The notes under the pieces: generated by a model
Database searches by the model: none
Told to the model about the DNA's origin: nothing
What the model saw: the letters and a program-made list of their open reading frames with translations, nothing else
Source of the DNA: CAWACC01 sp964390695
GTDB lineage: Bacteria > Chlamydiota > Chlamydiia > Chlamydiales > Parachlamydiaceae
NCBI GenBank assembly: GCA_964390695.1
Contig: CAYMKI010000017.1
Span: 1 to 34,646 of the forward strand
Length of the DNA: 34,646 bases
Direction: 5' to 3'
Shown: in pieces, positions 7,407 to 16,090 of the stretch
How positions within the stretch are numbered: the first letter of the stretch is position 1
Layout: the number at the start of each line of letters is the position of its first letter
Translations under genes and position numbers: made by a program

Positions 7407-8726
7407 ATGTCGCAAAAAAAAATTAAATCAAAAACTTTAGGGTTAGTACTATGCAACCTTTTAGGCTGCCTTGCGTTTCAACATTTAGATGCTGCGTGGT
7501 CTACCCCTGTAACCATATCGGATTCAGAATCCGATAATCCTGACATTACAGTGGATGCTGCCGGGAATGTGGTGTTAATATGGCAAGCTTTCGATGGTAG
7601 CAACTATGTCGTGCAGGCTTCAAACAAACCTGTATTGGGCAGTTGGTCTAATTATGTGACTCTCTCGGATTCCGGGCAAGATGCCAATTGTCCAGAAATT
7701 GTGCATGATGCTAGCGGCAATGTGGTCGCAGTATGGAGCCGTTATGACGGTACTTACTCCATTGTTCAATCTTCTCAGCTGCCGATAGGAGGCGCTTGGA
7801 GTAATCCGGTGAATGTTTCAGCTACAGGTGGCAATGCAGACAGCTGTGAGCTTGCCATGGATGTATTTGGTACTGTCGGTAACGCCATTGCTGTATGGCA
7901 CAGATATAATGGCAGTAACTTTATTGTTCAGGGAGCCACCTTGCCTTCCGGAGGCAGCTGGACTTCGGCATTGAATATCTCGGCATCCGGTGCTGATGCC
8001 TTGGTTCCACAGGTGGACATCGATAGTGAAGGGAATGCTGTCATCACCTGTACAAGGTGGGACGGCGATGACTTTGATATCTTGTCTGCTTCACAGCTCT
8101 ACTCCCAGACTTGGGGCCCTAATTTTACACTGAACGTCCCCGGAGACACCAATGCCCTGCCTATGGTACAAGTAAATAAAGCTAACGGCACGGGTCATGT
8201 GATGTGGAGCCAGTTTGATGGGTCGAATTATATCATTCAGTTTTCTTCTTTAACCCTAGGAGGAAGCTGGACAACAGCTGAAAGTTTATCGGCGTCCGGG
8301 AACGATGCGTATGCACCTGATTTTGTAGTGGATGCGTTAGGTAACATCAAAGCCCTTTGGGTGCAATTTGATGGCTCAAACTGGAGATTATATGCAGCAG
8401 ATAAACCTGTACTAGGCAGCTGGTCTACACCCGTCACCATTTCTCCTGAAGGCTATGATGTCGGTTACATTGAAATATGTGTGGATCCGACAGGTAAAGC
8501 CTATGCTACATGGGATGTCAATGACGGCACTACCTCAAAAGTGCAAGCTTCCACGTGTGCATTATTAGGATCATGGGAAACACCTGTGGATATATCGACC
8601 ACGGGGGTATATGCCTACCAACCGGAAGTTGACGTCGATGCTCTTGGTAATGCTACAGCCGTTTGGCTAGAGTCGAATGGATCTTATTTTGTGGTCGTTA
8701 CAGCTACTTTGCCCTCCGGAAGTTGA
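7407..8726 (+). CDS. Secreted eight-repeat beta-propeller protein 2
   Basis: A 439-residue paralogue of the preceding propeller gene, behind a GGAGG ribosome-binding site. A signal peptide of about 30 residues ends in LDAA, and the mature protein begins directly with WSTPVTIS. Eight repeats follow, each with D-A-x-G-N-(A/V)-x-x-(V/L)-W-x-x-(F/Y)-D-G-S-N, and the last ends with TLPSGS. Since every internal repeat joins ...GGSW(S/T) to ...VTIS, the ends fit together exactly, as expected of a ring closed by mixed N- and C-terminal strands. Repeat 4 is the most diverged (ITCTRWDGDD). Its stop lies 3 bp from the stop of the convergent pilin-like gene. Function unknown; probably surface or secreted. 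Confidence 0.85.
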   Translation: MSQKKIKSKTLGLVLCNLLGCLAFQHLDAAWSTPVTISDSESDNPDITVDAAGNVVLIWQAFDGSNYVVQASNKPVLGSWSNYVTLSDSGQDANCPEIVHDASGNVVAVWSRYDGTYSIVQSSQLPIGGAWSNPVNVSATGGNADSCELAMDVFGTVGNAIAVWHRYNGSNFIVQGATLPSGGSWTSALNISASGADALVPQVDIDSEGNAVITCTRWDGDDFDILSASQLYSQTWGPNFTLNVPGDTNALPMVQVNKANGTGHVMWSQFDGSNYIIQFSSLTLGGSWTTAESLSASGNDAYAPDFVVDALGNIKALWVQFDGSNWRLYAADKPVLGSWSTPVTISPEGYDVGYIEICVDPTGKAYATWDVNDGTTSKVQASTCALLGSWETPVDISTTGVYAYQPEVDVDALGNATAVWLESNGSYFVVVTATLPSGS

Positions 8727-8729
8727 TAC

Positions 8730-9179
8730 TTATTGCACAGTTAAAGTCAGCGTGCGCGTGGCATTGGTAGCTTTCGCAGCGCTGACTGTGGCTGTAAATG
8801 TATAGGTGATAGTTAAAGCTGTGGCACTGGTAAATCCAGGAATGTTTGTCACCAAGTTTTTATTCGTTGTCGTCATAGTAACAGATCCGGCGGAAGTAGC
8901 ACCGGAAGGAGGGGCTAGCTGCACTTGCAGGGTGACGCCACTGGGTAGTGCGGTGTTAACCTTTCCTAAAATAGAACGTTTAGTTCCTGTCGAAGTGGTG
9001 ACGTTGTAATTTGTAGAGGTATTTGTCTGAGAGGCCGGGTTTTGTCCCGCGGTCGCACTGCTAATGGTAAAGGTAGAAGGACTGGCAGAAATACTTAAAG
9101 TATCTCCAAATAAGACACGGCTGCTTAACACAAGCAGGGCCAGTATCGGAATCTTTATCCATCGTCTATTATAAGTCAT
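8730..9179 (-). CDS. Pilin-like secreted protein, diverged (149 residues)
   Basis: A secreted small protein with a signal peptide (about 1-25, ending VLFG) and a threonine/serine/alanine-rich beta-structured mature part. It shares with the 160-residue proteins at 9596 and 10109 the order SASPSTFTISSATAGQNPAS, a TTSTGTKR.ILGK strand, LPSGVTLQVQL, PPSGATSAGSVTMTT, an ALTITYTFTATVSAAKATNATRT segment and a hydrophobic last strand, but lacks the first conserved strand (ITYTIGSID). No good ribosome-binding site is visible before the ATG at 9179. A 416-bp spacer with a hairpin repeat separates it from the other two, so it may have its own promoter. Confidence 0.75.
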   Translation of the reverse strand: MTYNRRWIKIPILALLVLSSRVLFGDTLSISASPSTFTISSATAGQNPASQTNTSTNYNVTTSTGTKRSILGKVNTALPSGVTLQVQLAPPSGATSAGSVTMTTTNKNLVTNIPGFTSATALTITYTFTATVSAAKATNATRTLTLTVQ

Positions 9180-9595
9180 ACGTTAAGCACGTGGCGTATA
9201 GTTTAGAGAATTTGCAATATATCGTAACCAGTTCCTTCATCTGTGACTATCCACCCCTTACATAGAACATCGGGTAGTGAACCACTGAGCTCACCGAGAG
9301 CACTGAGAGTTATTAAAATATGAGTTTAAATAGATTTTTCCAAAGATTCTCCCTCTGTGTTCTCTGTGGGCTCTGTGGTTGAATAAGTTACGCATTTTGT
9401 ATGGAGTAAAGTAGTTGTCTTTATTTGGATTCTAATGGGTTGGGGGATATAAATCTACAGGACATTGAATAATTTCTGCTGATGGGTAAACATTTCTGCA
9501 TTCTAACTTATGTTAGAATTCGCTCACTCCATTTTAAATTACCATCAGATCTCACTGGGCTCAGGAGGACATCATCATATGTATTTTTATGCGTT
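9180..9595. other. Intergenic region with no gene seen
   Basis: I see no convincing coding sequence in these 416 bases. Short open frames on the plus strand lack ribosome-binding sites and overlap the pilin-like gene. The main content is the imperfect inverted repeat at 9279-9380. The promoter of the 8730-9179 gene should lie near 9180-9250, but no clear hexamers stand out. Confidence 0.6.
9279..9380. repeat. Imperfect inverted repeat (CTCTGTGG-type), hairpin-forming
   Basis: The left arm at 9281-9309 (ACCACTGAGCTCACCGAGAG and the following bases) and the right arm at 9349-9380 (CTCTGTGTTCTCTGTGGG and CTCTGTGGTT) are roughly 30-bp reverse complements with single mismatches, around an AT-rich 40-bp loop. 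The same CTCTGTGGGCTCTGTGGTT core occurs at 31109-31130, so it is a dispersed repeat. Confidence 0.7.
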
Positions 9596-10078
9596 TCAAG
9601 GTCCGATGGTGTAGGTCACCGTATTGGTGGAATTCGACGCCTGAGCAGCACTAACTGTGGCCGAGAGGTTATAGGTAATCGTCAAACTGCTTTGAGCAAT
9701 ATTGGCGATAGCCGTAACTAGAGAAGCCGATGTTGTGGACAAGGTAGTAGCACCGGCAGAGGTAGCTCCTGTAGGAGCTGATAGATTCACGGTCAATGTC
9801 ACTCCCGTAGGCATGTTGGAGGCTAAAGCACCGGTGATCTTGCGGGCTGTATTATTGGTGGTGACAGCATAGGTTGTGGTCGCATCCGATGCGCTTGAGG
9901 GAGCACTGCCTGCGGTTGCCGAGGTGATATTTAGGTTGCCGGGGTTACCGGACACAGAAATGGCATCAATAGAACCGATGGTATAGGTGATCGTTGCCGT
10001 GGCTGTAGTGGCAGCTGTCAAGCATGCTTGAGGAGCCAACGTTAGTATCAGAAACCTAAGTAACAATTTGCCTGTCAT
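9596..10078 (-). CDS. Pilin-like secreted protein B (160 residues)
   Basis: A secreted 160-residue protein with a signal peptide (about 1-23) and a mature domain rich in Thr, Ser and Ala with alternating hydrophobic strands. The first strand (TATITYTIGSIDAISVSG) and the last (TNTVTYTIGP) are nearly the same in the upstream paralogue, to which it is very similar throughout. The size, composition and first-strand pattern recall pilins of the alternate (CS1/CFA-I type) chaperone-usher class, but I see no proven family match. It lies 30 bp after its paralogue and downstream of the usher-like and chaperone-like genes. It is probably a structural subunit exported by them. Confidence 0.85.
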   Translation of the reverse strand: MTGKLLLRFLILTLAPQACLTAATTATATITYTIGSIDAISVSGNPGNLNITSATAGSAPSSASDATTTYAVTTNNTARKITGALASNMPTGVTLTVNLSAPTGATSAGATTLSTTSASLVTAIANIAQSSLTITYNLSATVSAAQASNSTNTVTYTIGP

Positions 10079-10108
10079 GATAACTCATTTTGTTTCATTC
10101 TAAAAGTT

Positions 10109-10591
10109 TCAAGGCCCAATCGTATAGGTAATAGTATTGGTAGCCCCTGATACTTGTGATGCGCTGACGGTGGCAGATAATGTATAGCTGACGGCTAAAC
10201 TGCCTTGGGCAATATTTGATATAGAGGTGACTAAGGCACTATCGGAAGTTGAAAGAGAGGTAGAACCTGTGGATGTTCCTCCAGTAGGAGCTGCTAAACT
10301 CACCGCAAGCGTGGTTCCTGAAGGCATAGCAGATGCCAAAGAGCCGTATATCTTGCGGGCGGTATTGTTTGTGGTGACCGAGTAGGTCGTAGTCGTATCC
10401 GTTGCGTCTGTAGGAGCACTGCCCGCAGTAGCTACCGTGACGTTTAAATTGCCAGGATTTCCTGATATGGAAATGGAATCAATGGAGCCGATCGTGTAGG
10501 TAACTGTTGCATTGGCAGTGGTTGCAGCAGCTAGATAGCCGTAGGTAGATATTGTGGTGGTTAAAAAAACAATAAGTCCTTTAGCGAGCAT
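10109..10591 (-). CDS. Pilin-like secreted protein A (160 residues)
   Basis: The start is the ATG at 10591, directly behind a strong GGGAGGAA ribosome-binding site; an earlier TTG at 10606 would put that site inside the gene. The product has 160 residues, with a signal peptide (about 1-23, ending YLAAA) and a beta-rich Thr/Ser/Ala mature domain. It differs from the 9596 paralogue mainly in surface-type substitutions, while NNTARKI, the M-P-(S/T)-G segment, IANIAQ(S/G)SL and the closing TITYTIGP strand are kept. The gene begins 62 bp after the usher-like stop, and its strong ribosome-binding site fits a subunit made in large amounts. Assignment as a fibre subunit is inferred. Confidence 0.85.
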   Translation of the reverse strand: MLAKGLIVFLTTTISTYGYLAAATTANATVTYTIGSIDSISISGNPGNLNVTVATAGSAPTDATDTTTTYSVTTNNTARKIYGSLASAMPSGTTLAVSLAAPTGGTSTGSTSLSTSDSALVTSISNIAQGSLAVSYTLSATVSASQVSGATNTITYTIGP

Positions 10592-10653
10592 ATTTCCTCC
10601 CTTCAACCTTTTTCTGTATTATTAATTAAAAAAAATAATTGTCAAACATATTG

Positions 10654-13600
10654 TTATTCTATTTTGAAAACTTGTGGAGCTGTCGGTGTCACTTTAAACT
10701 GTAAATAGCGATTTTCCTTGGGTAAAATATCGATTTCAAGCTCGTTCATATCTAAGGCGTGCAAGTCGGGTAATTCGTTGGTAAATATTTTGATGTGCCA
10801 CCTGCCAGGTCGTAATTTCGGGAATTCAAAGCCGCCTTTGTCGCTTGTCAGGCAGGCATAGATTTCTTCGCCGTTATTTCTGGATATGGCTACACGGATT
10901 GATTCCATGCCTTTCATGGGAACAATTTCGGCATTCTGTGGATCGATCAGCACAGCAAACAGATCTTTATATCCGTAGAGGATAATCTCTCCGCGAATAG
11001 AACAGGCCGGCACTACTGGAATGCACAAGCTGGCTTCCGAACCGCCTGGAATGTCTACGCTATTTGCCTGCATTCCCACTTCTATTAAGTCATCCGGGAG
11101 CATCACTACTTTGGGCACATGTTCGCCTTTGGGCAGGCAGGGGAATTGGAATGCACCCGAGGCATTAGAGGTGGCATGATTCTGATGGCATTTTACCATG
11201 GCTTCAGACACCGGGACTTGGTCCCATTCATTATAGACCCATCCGGTGAGGTCGCCGACATCTTTACGGCGGCATACAGGCAAACTGAAGGGGATGGAAT
11301 AGGAGACTATGAACAAAAGATCGTTGGGAAAATGCGATTTGTAGTAGTAATATTGTGCAAAAGCCTCGAGGCGATGCCGGTTTGCGAATGTGTAGTTGAA
11401 GTTGAGGGTGAACTGCGACAGATTCAAATTGTCGCAGGTGTGTTTGATCCTCTGCATAAAAATCTCTAGGCTTCCTTGAGGGCTAAAACGGTAACTGAGC
11501 GATCCTCCGTATCCTATGGACCAAGGACGCGGGTCGTAGTAGTTGATGTTGCCGGTGTCATAGAATAAGGAAGCTCGTAAGGTAGTGCTGAGGTTTTTGC
11601 TGAGATAGGCATAGTAGCGCTGCAGCCAGTTGGAGGTTTCATGGGTGAGGTAATTTTTCTCACGGCCAAAGGAGGCAAAAGCATTTAAATTGTAGCCGTT
11701 TAGGTTGCCGAAGAATGAACAGCCATACCATTTCTGAAAAAAATCGTATTGCGGCCGTTCTCCTCGGTCATCGGCTTTCAGAAAGAGGCTATTGAAGGCA
11801 AAGGAGCAATTAGAATTCACACAGTAGGTTAAGTTGGCGGCATATTGATGTTGGCGGGGAATGGTAGGGGGCTCGTCATCGTCGCAGCAGACGGGTATCT
11901 CCTGCCTAAAACGGTTGACACTTAGATTCAGCCTCCATTTATTGCTTACAGGTAAATCCAGGGAGGAGGATAGCAGGTTCAGATTGTTGTAATAGCCAAA
12001 GAATTCAGATCCCGCATAGGCTTTCTCGAAGCTAAACCACGAGTCCTCCCACAATCTGCCGTGAGTTTCAAAGCGATATGCCCAGGTTTTCTTGCTGTTC
12101 TCATGCACAAAATTTTTGCCGAATTCAACTTCTGTGGTGAAGTTTGTGGGATAATCCGCGGCAGCCCGCAAGGTTACGATATTGGACGTGGGGATGCATT
12201 CCTGCACACGATGCAAATAGTTAACGGATAATGAGTAATCGTGGCAAGAGTTATACTGTAGGTAGCCGCAGAGCTCACGAGATTCTTGATCGCAATGAGG
12301 AGTATTTTGCACATACTGGAGGCCTGTATCCCAGGTTTCGCCATAATGGTTGATGCCGGCGCCTCTGCCATAACGGAATCGCTGCGTCAGGGGAGATAAT
12401 TCATATATTGTATCTCCCGCCCAAAGGTCCCATTCAGGATCATATAGCCCGGCATACAGCTCTTCGTTGATGTTATAGATGACATGATTTGTTTCGGTAG
12501 GAGCCCGGAAAAAGAATTCCAGGTACCTTTGTTTTTCAGGGTCGATCATACCTTCCCCGGCAAATTCTGCTGCCAGCAATTTGTTATAGCGATCTCCGAG
12601 GGCCATCATCTTAAAATAGGCTGGAATCCGCTGATAGCGGTTGTCGTTTTGGGTGCCGGGGAGTACGAATTTTAAGGTCATGGGATTCTGATACAGCTGC
12701 TCTCCGGTCTCAGCATCGATTAACTTCACCATGAGGAATTGTACATACTCTTCTTGGCAGGTTTCGGGTTTGATCCGAATAGGGATGTCGCAAGTTTCAT
12801 TAGGCAGGATTTCAAAAGGATCCGATGAAAATTCGATCGAACATTCAGGTTGGGTTTGGACCGTAAGGACAGCTTTAATGGCAATATTGCCTTTGTTGGC
12901 GTATCGGATGTGCAAGGGGGTCATCTGATTGATATTGAACGCTTCACATAAGCCATCGACGGTGCCGCTGATATCGATTTTTGGCTTGACGATTACCACC
13001 ACGGATTTTTTGCAATCTGCATAGCCATCAAGGCAAAGCGTCAGTGCATGTTCTCCGGCTAGGGCATTTTGCGGGATTTTAATGCCGTAAATTAAGACTT
13101 TTGTTTCTGCTCCTTCCAACACAAGTTCGGATTTTTCTGAGGGAAAACACGTCCATTGGTCCGGAAGGGATAGTGCGACATGTCCTTCAAAAGAGCTATC
13201 TACGTAATTCTGAACGAGTAGGCTGAGAAAAACCACTTCGCCAGGATTAATTTCTAGGAAGGCATCGGATGTAATCTCCATGCCGATAGGAGTACATATC
13301 GTCCTTTCTCCAATCACCATTGCAGCGGTGTCCCGGCCTAGGATGCTGGCATTATCCCTTACCCATACCTCATAGGCTATAGGGAACTCTCCAGGAGTTG
13401 CACTTTCGGGTGCTTTGATCATGACCGTTTGAATGGCACGCTGTCCTCTTTCTATATGTAAGAGCAGGTCATTGGAGGGGACAGCTTCCCAAAGCGGCGG
13501 CAGCTCTAGATGGCCAATCAATAGATGTTGATGGCAGCTTCTATTGATGACTTCGGCTTGGACCTGTGCAACCTGCCCGGGCAGGATATTGATGATGGGC

Positions 13601-13692
13601 TGTAAGAGCCTGACTTCAATGGAGGCATCTTGCGCACACACGGGCGCATAGCAACAAAAGCAAAATAAGACAGTAGTGATAAGTAAGTGCAT
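10654..13692 (-). CDS. Usher-like outer-membrane protein (1012 residues)
   Basis: A 1012-residue secreted protein with a signal peptide (about 1-20, ending PVCA). Residues about 22-345 look like three Ig-like domains of the NEW3/CARDB type (repeated I-x-P-G-x-x-x-x-x-x-x-V-x-N). Residues about 365-830 are a long aromatic-rich, alternating-pattern stretch typical of an outer-membrane beta-barrel. Residues about 830-1010 are carboxypeptidase-regulatory-like beta-sandwiches (DLTGWVYNEWDQVPVSEAMV; SDKGGFEFPKLRPGRWHIKI). Alternate-class ushers also combine a barrel with beta-sandwich domains, and the gene lies 12 bp behind a chaperone-like gene and before pilin-like genes. It could instead be an unrelated barrel protein; no usher plug motif was identified. 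Confidence 0.8.
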   Translation of the reverse strand: MHLLITTVLFCFCCYAPVCAQDASIEVRLLQPIINILPGQVAQVQAEVINRSCHQHLLIGHLELPPLWEAVPSNDLLLHIERGQRAIQTVMIKAPESATPGEFPIAYEVWVRDNASILGRDTAAMVIGERTICTPIGMEITSDAFLEINPGEVVFLSLLVQNYVDSSFEGHVALSLPDQWTCFPSEKSELVLEGAETKVLIYGIKIPQNALAGEHALTLCLDGYADCKKSVVVIVKPKIDISGTVDGLCEAFNINQMTPLHIRYANKGNIAIKAVLTVQTQPECSIEFSSDPFEILPNETCDIPIRIKPETCQEEYVQFLMVKLIDAETGEQLYQNPMTLKFVLPGTQNDNRYQRIPAYFKMMALGDRYNKLLAAEFAGEGMIDPEKQRYLEFFFRAPTETNHVIYNINEELYAGLYDPEWDLWAGDTIYELSPLTQRFRYGRGAGINHYGETWDTGLQYVQNTPHCDQESRELCGYLQYNSCHDYSLSVNYLHRVQECIPTSNIVTLRAAADYPTNFTTEVEFGKNFVHENSKKTWAYRFETHGRLWEDSWFSFEKAYAGSEFFGYYNNLNLLSSSLDLPVSNKWRLNLSVNRFRQEIPVCCDDDEPPTIPRQHQYAANLTYCVNSNCSFAFNSLFLKADDRGERPQYDFFQKWYGCSFFGNLNGYNLNAFASFGREKNYLTHETSNWLQRYYAYLSKNLSTTLRASLFYDTGNINYYDPRPWSIGYGGSLSYRFSPQGSLEIFMQRIKHTCDNLNLSQFTLNFNYTFANRHRLEAFAQYYYYKSHFPNDLLFIVSYSIPFSLPVCRRKDVGDLTGWVYNEWDQVPVSEAMVKCHQNHATSNASGAFQFPCLPKGEHVPKVVMLPDDLIEVGMQANSVDIPGGSEASLCIPVVPACSIRGEIILYGYKDLFAVLIDPQNAEIVPMKGMESIRVAISRNNGEEIYACLTSDKGGFEFPKLRPGRWHIKIFTNELPDLHALDMNELEIDILPKENRYLQFKVTPTAPQVFKIE

Positions 13693-13704
13693 AGAGTCTC
13701 GGGA

Positions 13705-14523
13705 TCATGGGACAGTCAATTGGAAAGAGTCTCCAAAAATTTTGCCATCGCCATTGTCAAACAACAAAAAGGCCGTATAGTTTCCGGCTTGAAGTCCTTC
13801 TGCATCCGCTAAATATCGTACGGAGCTTCCCGGGTATAAACGATCGGTTTGAGTCTCGGATGTTTTCTCCAGTTTTCCCTGTTTGCTAAACACTTTAACC
13901 GTCATTTTCGGATTGAGAAACAACTCGCCGGTGTTCAAAGCGTCGACTGCCAGTTGTTGTTTTCCCGAAATCTGCTGGATTTCCTTATTGACGATTTTAA
14001 CTGAAGGCGTACCGTTGCCTATATTAGTGACGATGTGATAGGCATAGCGCACTTTGACCTGCAGCTGGAATCCCTCTTTGGATTCTACCAAGGTTTGGAT
14101 GGGATCGCTGGGCTCTATCAGGAGCACGCTCCAATAACTGCCTTTGAGGGATGCGTCTTTTGGGACGTTGATGGTGAAGAAGATTTCCCGGTGATCTCCG
14201 GGATTGATAGTTTCTCGCGCAGAACCTAGAGTTATCCATGAGGCATTGCTGCGAGGTTGTTTGCCTGTTTCTTCAAAAAAATGCTGTCCCTCGCTGTTGC
14301 ACCAATAATCGCAAAGTTTGAGGTCCACAAGCTCGGGAGTGTCTTTATCGCTAATTAGCATCACGGATACTTTTGCTGTCTCGCCGGGTTTGAAGGTGTT
14401 CAAATAGGTCAAGCCGCTGACTTGCAAGCTTTCCGCTGGAGCTGATATCAGAAGCATTAAGATAGATAGCAGCCAATACATCCACAACCTCATTATAAAT
14501 GATAAAAATAGCACTTGTGACAT
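13705..14523 (-). CDS. Periplasmic chaperone-like protein
   Basis: A 272-residue secreted protein with a long signal peptide (about 1-32, ending APAES); a shorter start at Met11 is possible. AGGA lies 8 bp before the ATG at 14523. The mature part has two beta-sandwich regions, about 33-155 and 160-272. The first resembles PapD-like or DUF916-like Ig folds (FKPGETAKVSVMLISDKDTP; TINPGDHREIFFTINVPKD; GSYWSVLLIEPS). I infer a periplasmic chaperone that delivers subunits to the usher-like protein encoded 12 bp downstream. There is no sequence-level proof of PapD ancestry, and a general Ig-like surface protein is the alternative. Confidence 0.75.
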   Translation of the reverse strand: MSQVLFLSFIMRLWMYWLLSILMLLISAPAESLQVSGLTYLNTFKPGETAKVSVMLISDKDTPELVDLKLCDYWCNSEGQHFFEETGKQPRSNASWITLGSARETINPGDHREIFFTINVPKDASLKGSYWSVLLIEPSDPIQTLVESKEGFQLQVKVRYAYHIVTNIGNGTPSVKIVNKEIQQISGKQQLAVDALNTGELFLNPKMTVKVFSKQGKLEKTSETQTDRLYPGSSVRYLADAEGLQAGNYTAFLLFDNGDGKIFGDSFQLTVP

Positions 14524-14656
14524 TAAAAAATCCTATATCATAGAGTGGAAATATTATCAAACAACATTTTGTGTGCTTGTTTATAGAATTAGCTATTGAC
14601 ATGAAGAATTGAAAGCTTATACATAATAAATAAAGTCATTACCATTAGAGGATTCC

Positions 14657-16081
14657 ATGGGCATCTGGTCCAGAAAATCAATAAAAGAACTCCAACAATC
14701 GAGTGAAGAAGGTTCCCAAACTTTATCCAGACATTTAGGAGCGTTTGATCTGATCTTGCTGGGTATCGGCTGCATCATCGGCGCGGGGCTCTTCTCCATC
14801 ACGGGGATTGCTGCGGCCGAAAACGCCGGACCTGCGATCATCATCTCCTTTATGATAGCATCTATGGCTTGTGCCTTGGCGGGGTTGTGCTATAGCGAAT
14901 TGGCGGCTATGATTCCCATTGCCGGCAGCGCCTATACGTTTGCTTATGCCACTATGGGAGAGCTCATGGCATGGACTATAGGGTGGACCCTGGTGCTCGA
15001 ATATGCCATTGGCGCCGCGGCAGTATCCATCAGCTGGTCTGCCTATATGGTATCTCTGCTGCAAAATTTTAACATCCATCTTCCCGCGCTATTGACCGCC
15101 TCTCCTTGGCAGCATGTGCAGCTGGCAGACGGCACCCGCGCTTATGGGTGGATTAACTTGCCGGCATTACTGATAGTGATCCTTATTTCTATGGTTTTGA
15201 TTCGAGGCATTAAGCAATCGGCCTTTGTTAATTCAATCATGGTCATGGTTAAAGTCAGTGTGACGTTGGCTTTTATCGGGGTGGGCTTCTTTTACATCGA
15301 TGCGAATAATTACGTGCCGTTTTTGCCGGCAAATACCGGGACTTTTGGGGAGTTTGGCTGGAGCGGGGTGCTGCGGGCGGCCGGCGTAGTATTTTTTGCC
15401 TATATAGGATTCGATGCAGTTTCCACAGCAGCTCAAGAAACTAAACAGCCGCAGAGGAATTTGCCCATAGGTATCATGGGATCATTGGTAGTCTGTACAG
15501 TGCTGTATATCCTGTTTGCCTTTGTGATGACCGGATTGGTGAACTACAAAGACCTTAACGTAGCAGCGCCTGCAGCCATCGCCATCCAGCATACACCCTT
15601 TCATTGGCTGCAAGATCTTGTCAAGTTGGCCATTCTGACCGGATTGACCTCCGTAATTTTGGTCCTATTGCTCGGACAGTCTAGGATATTTTATTCTATG
15701 GCTAAAGATGGCTTGCTGCCGCACATCTTTTGCGATATCCATCCAGTGTATCATACACCCTGGAGGTCTAATTTAACTTTAATGATGTTTGTGGGGGCTA
15801 TCGGTGCGTTTGCCCCATTGGATTTAGTCGGCAGTATGACCAGCATAGGCACTCTGTTGGCTTTTATGATGGTTTGTGCGGGGGTATTGGTGTTGCGGTA
15901 TATCGAACCGGATCTTCCTAGACCTTTTAAAACGCCTTTGGTTCCCTACGTCCCCCTATTAGGCATACTGGTGTGCTTCGGCATCATGGTGTTTTTGGGA
16001 TGGGAAAATTGGGCCCGGCTGCTGATTTGGTTAGGCATCGGCCTAGCAATTTATTTCTACTATGGCCGATACCATCGATAA
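14657..16081 (+). CDS. APC-family amino-acid permease (YfnA/CAT-like)
   Basis: A 474-residue inner-membrane transporter with about 12 transmembrane segments and a short N-terminal cytoplasmic stretch. The first membrane helix carries GIGCIIGAGLFSITG, the substrate-binding unwound-helix motif of the APC superfamily, and AGLCYSELAAMIPIAGSAYTFAY and FFAYIGFDAVSTAAQETKQPQRNLPIGI follow in the expected places. This combination is typical of the cationic amino-acid transporter branch (YfnA). AGAGGATT precedes the ATG. The gene is divergent from the chaperone-like gene across 133 bp and convergent with the outer-membrane protein gene. The amino acid imported cannot be read from the sequence. Confidence 0.92.
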   Translation: MGIWSRKSIKELQQSSEEGSQTLSRHLGAFDLILLGIGCIIGAGLFSITGIAAAENAGPAIIISFMIASMACALAGLCYSELAAMIPIAGSAYTFAYATMGELMAWTIGWTLVLEYAIGAAAVSISWSAYMVSLLQNFNIHLPALLTASPWQHVQLADGTRAYGWINLPALLIVILISMVLIRGIKQSAFVNSIMVMVKVSVTLAFIGVGFFYIDANNYVPFLPANTGTFGEFGWSGVLRAAGVVFFAYIGFDAVSTAAQETKQPQRNLPIGIMGSLVVCTVLYILFAFVMTGLVNYKDLNVAAPAAIAIQHTPFHWLQDLVKLAILTGLTSVILVLLLGQSRIFYSMAKDGLLPHIFCDIHPVYHTPWRSNLTLMMFVGAIGAFAPLDLVGSMTSIGTLLAFMMVCAGVLVLRYIEPDLPRPFKTPLVPYVPLLGILVCFGIMVFLGWENWARLLIWLGIGLAIYFYYGRYHR

Positions 16082-16090
16082 GGTCTGATG

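Noticed and set aside
9482..9721. 79-residue plus-strand frame
   Set aside because: Overlaps the pilin-like gene in antisense, with no ribosome-binding site.
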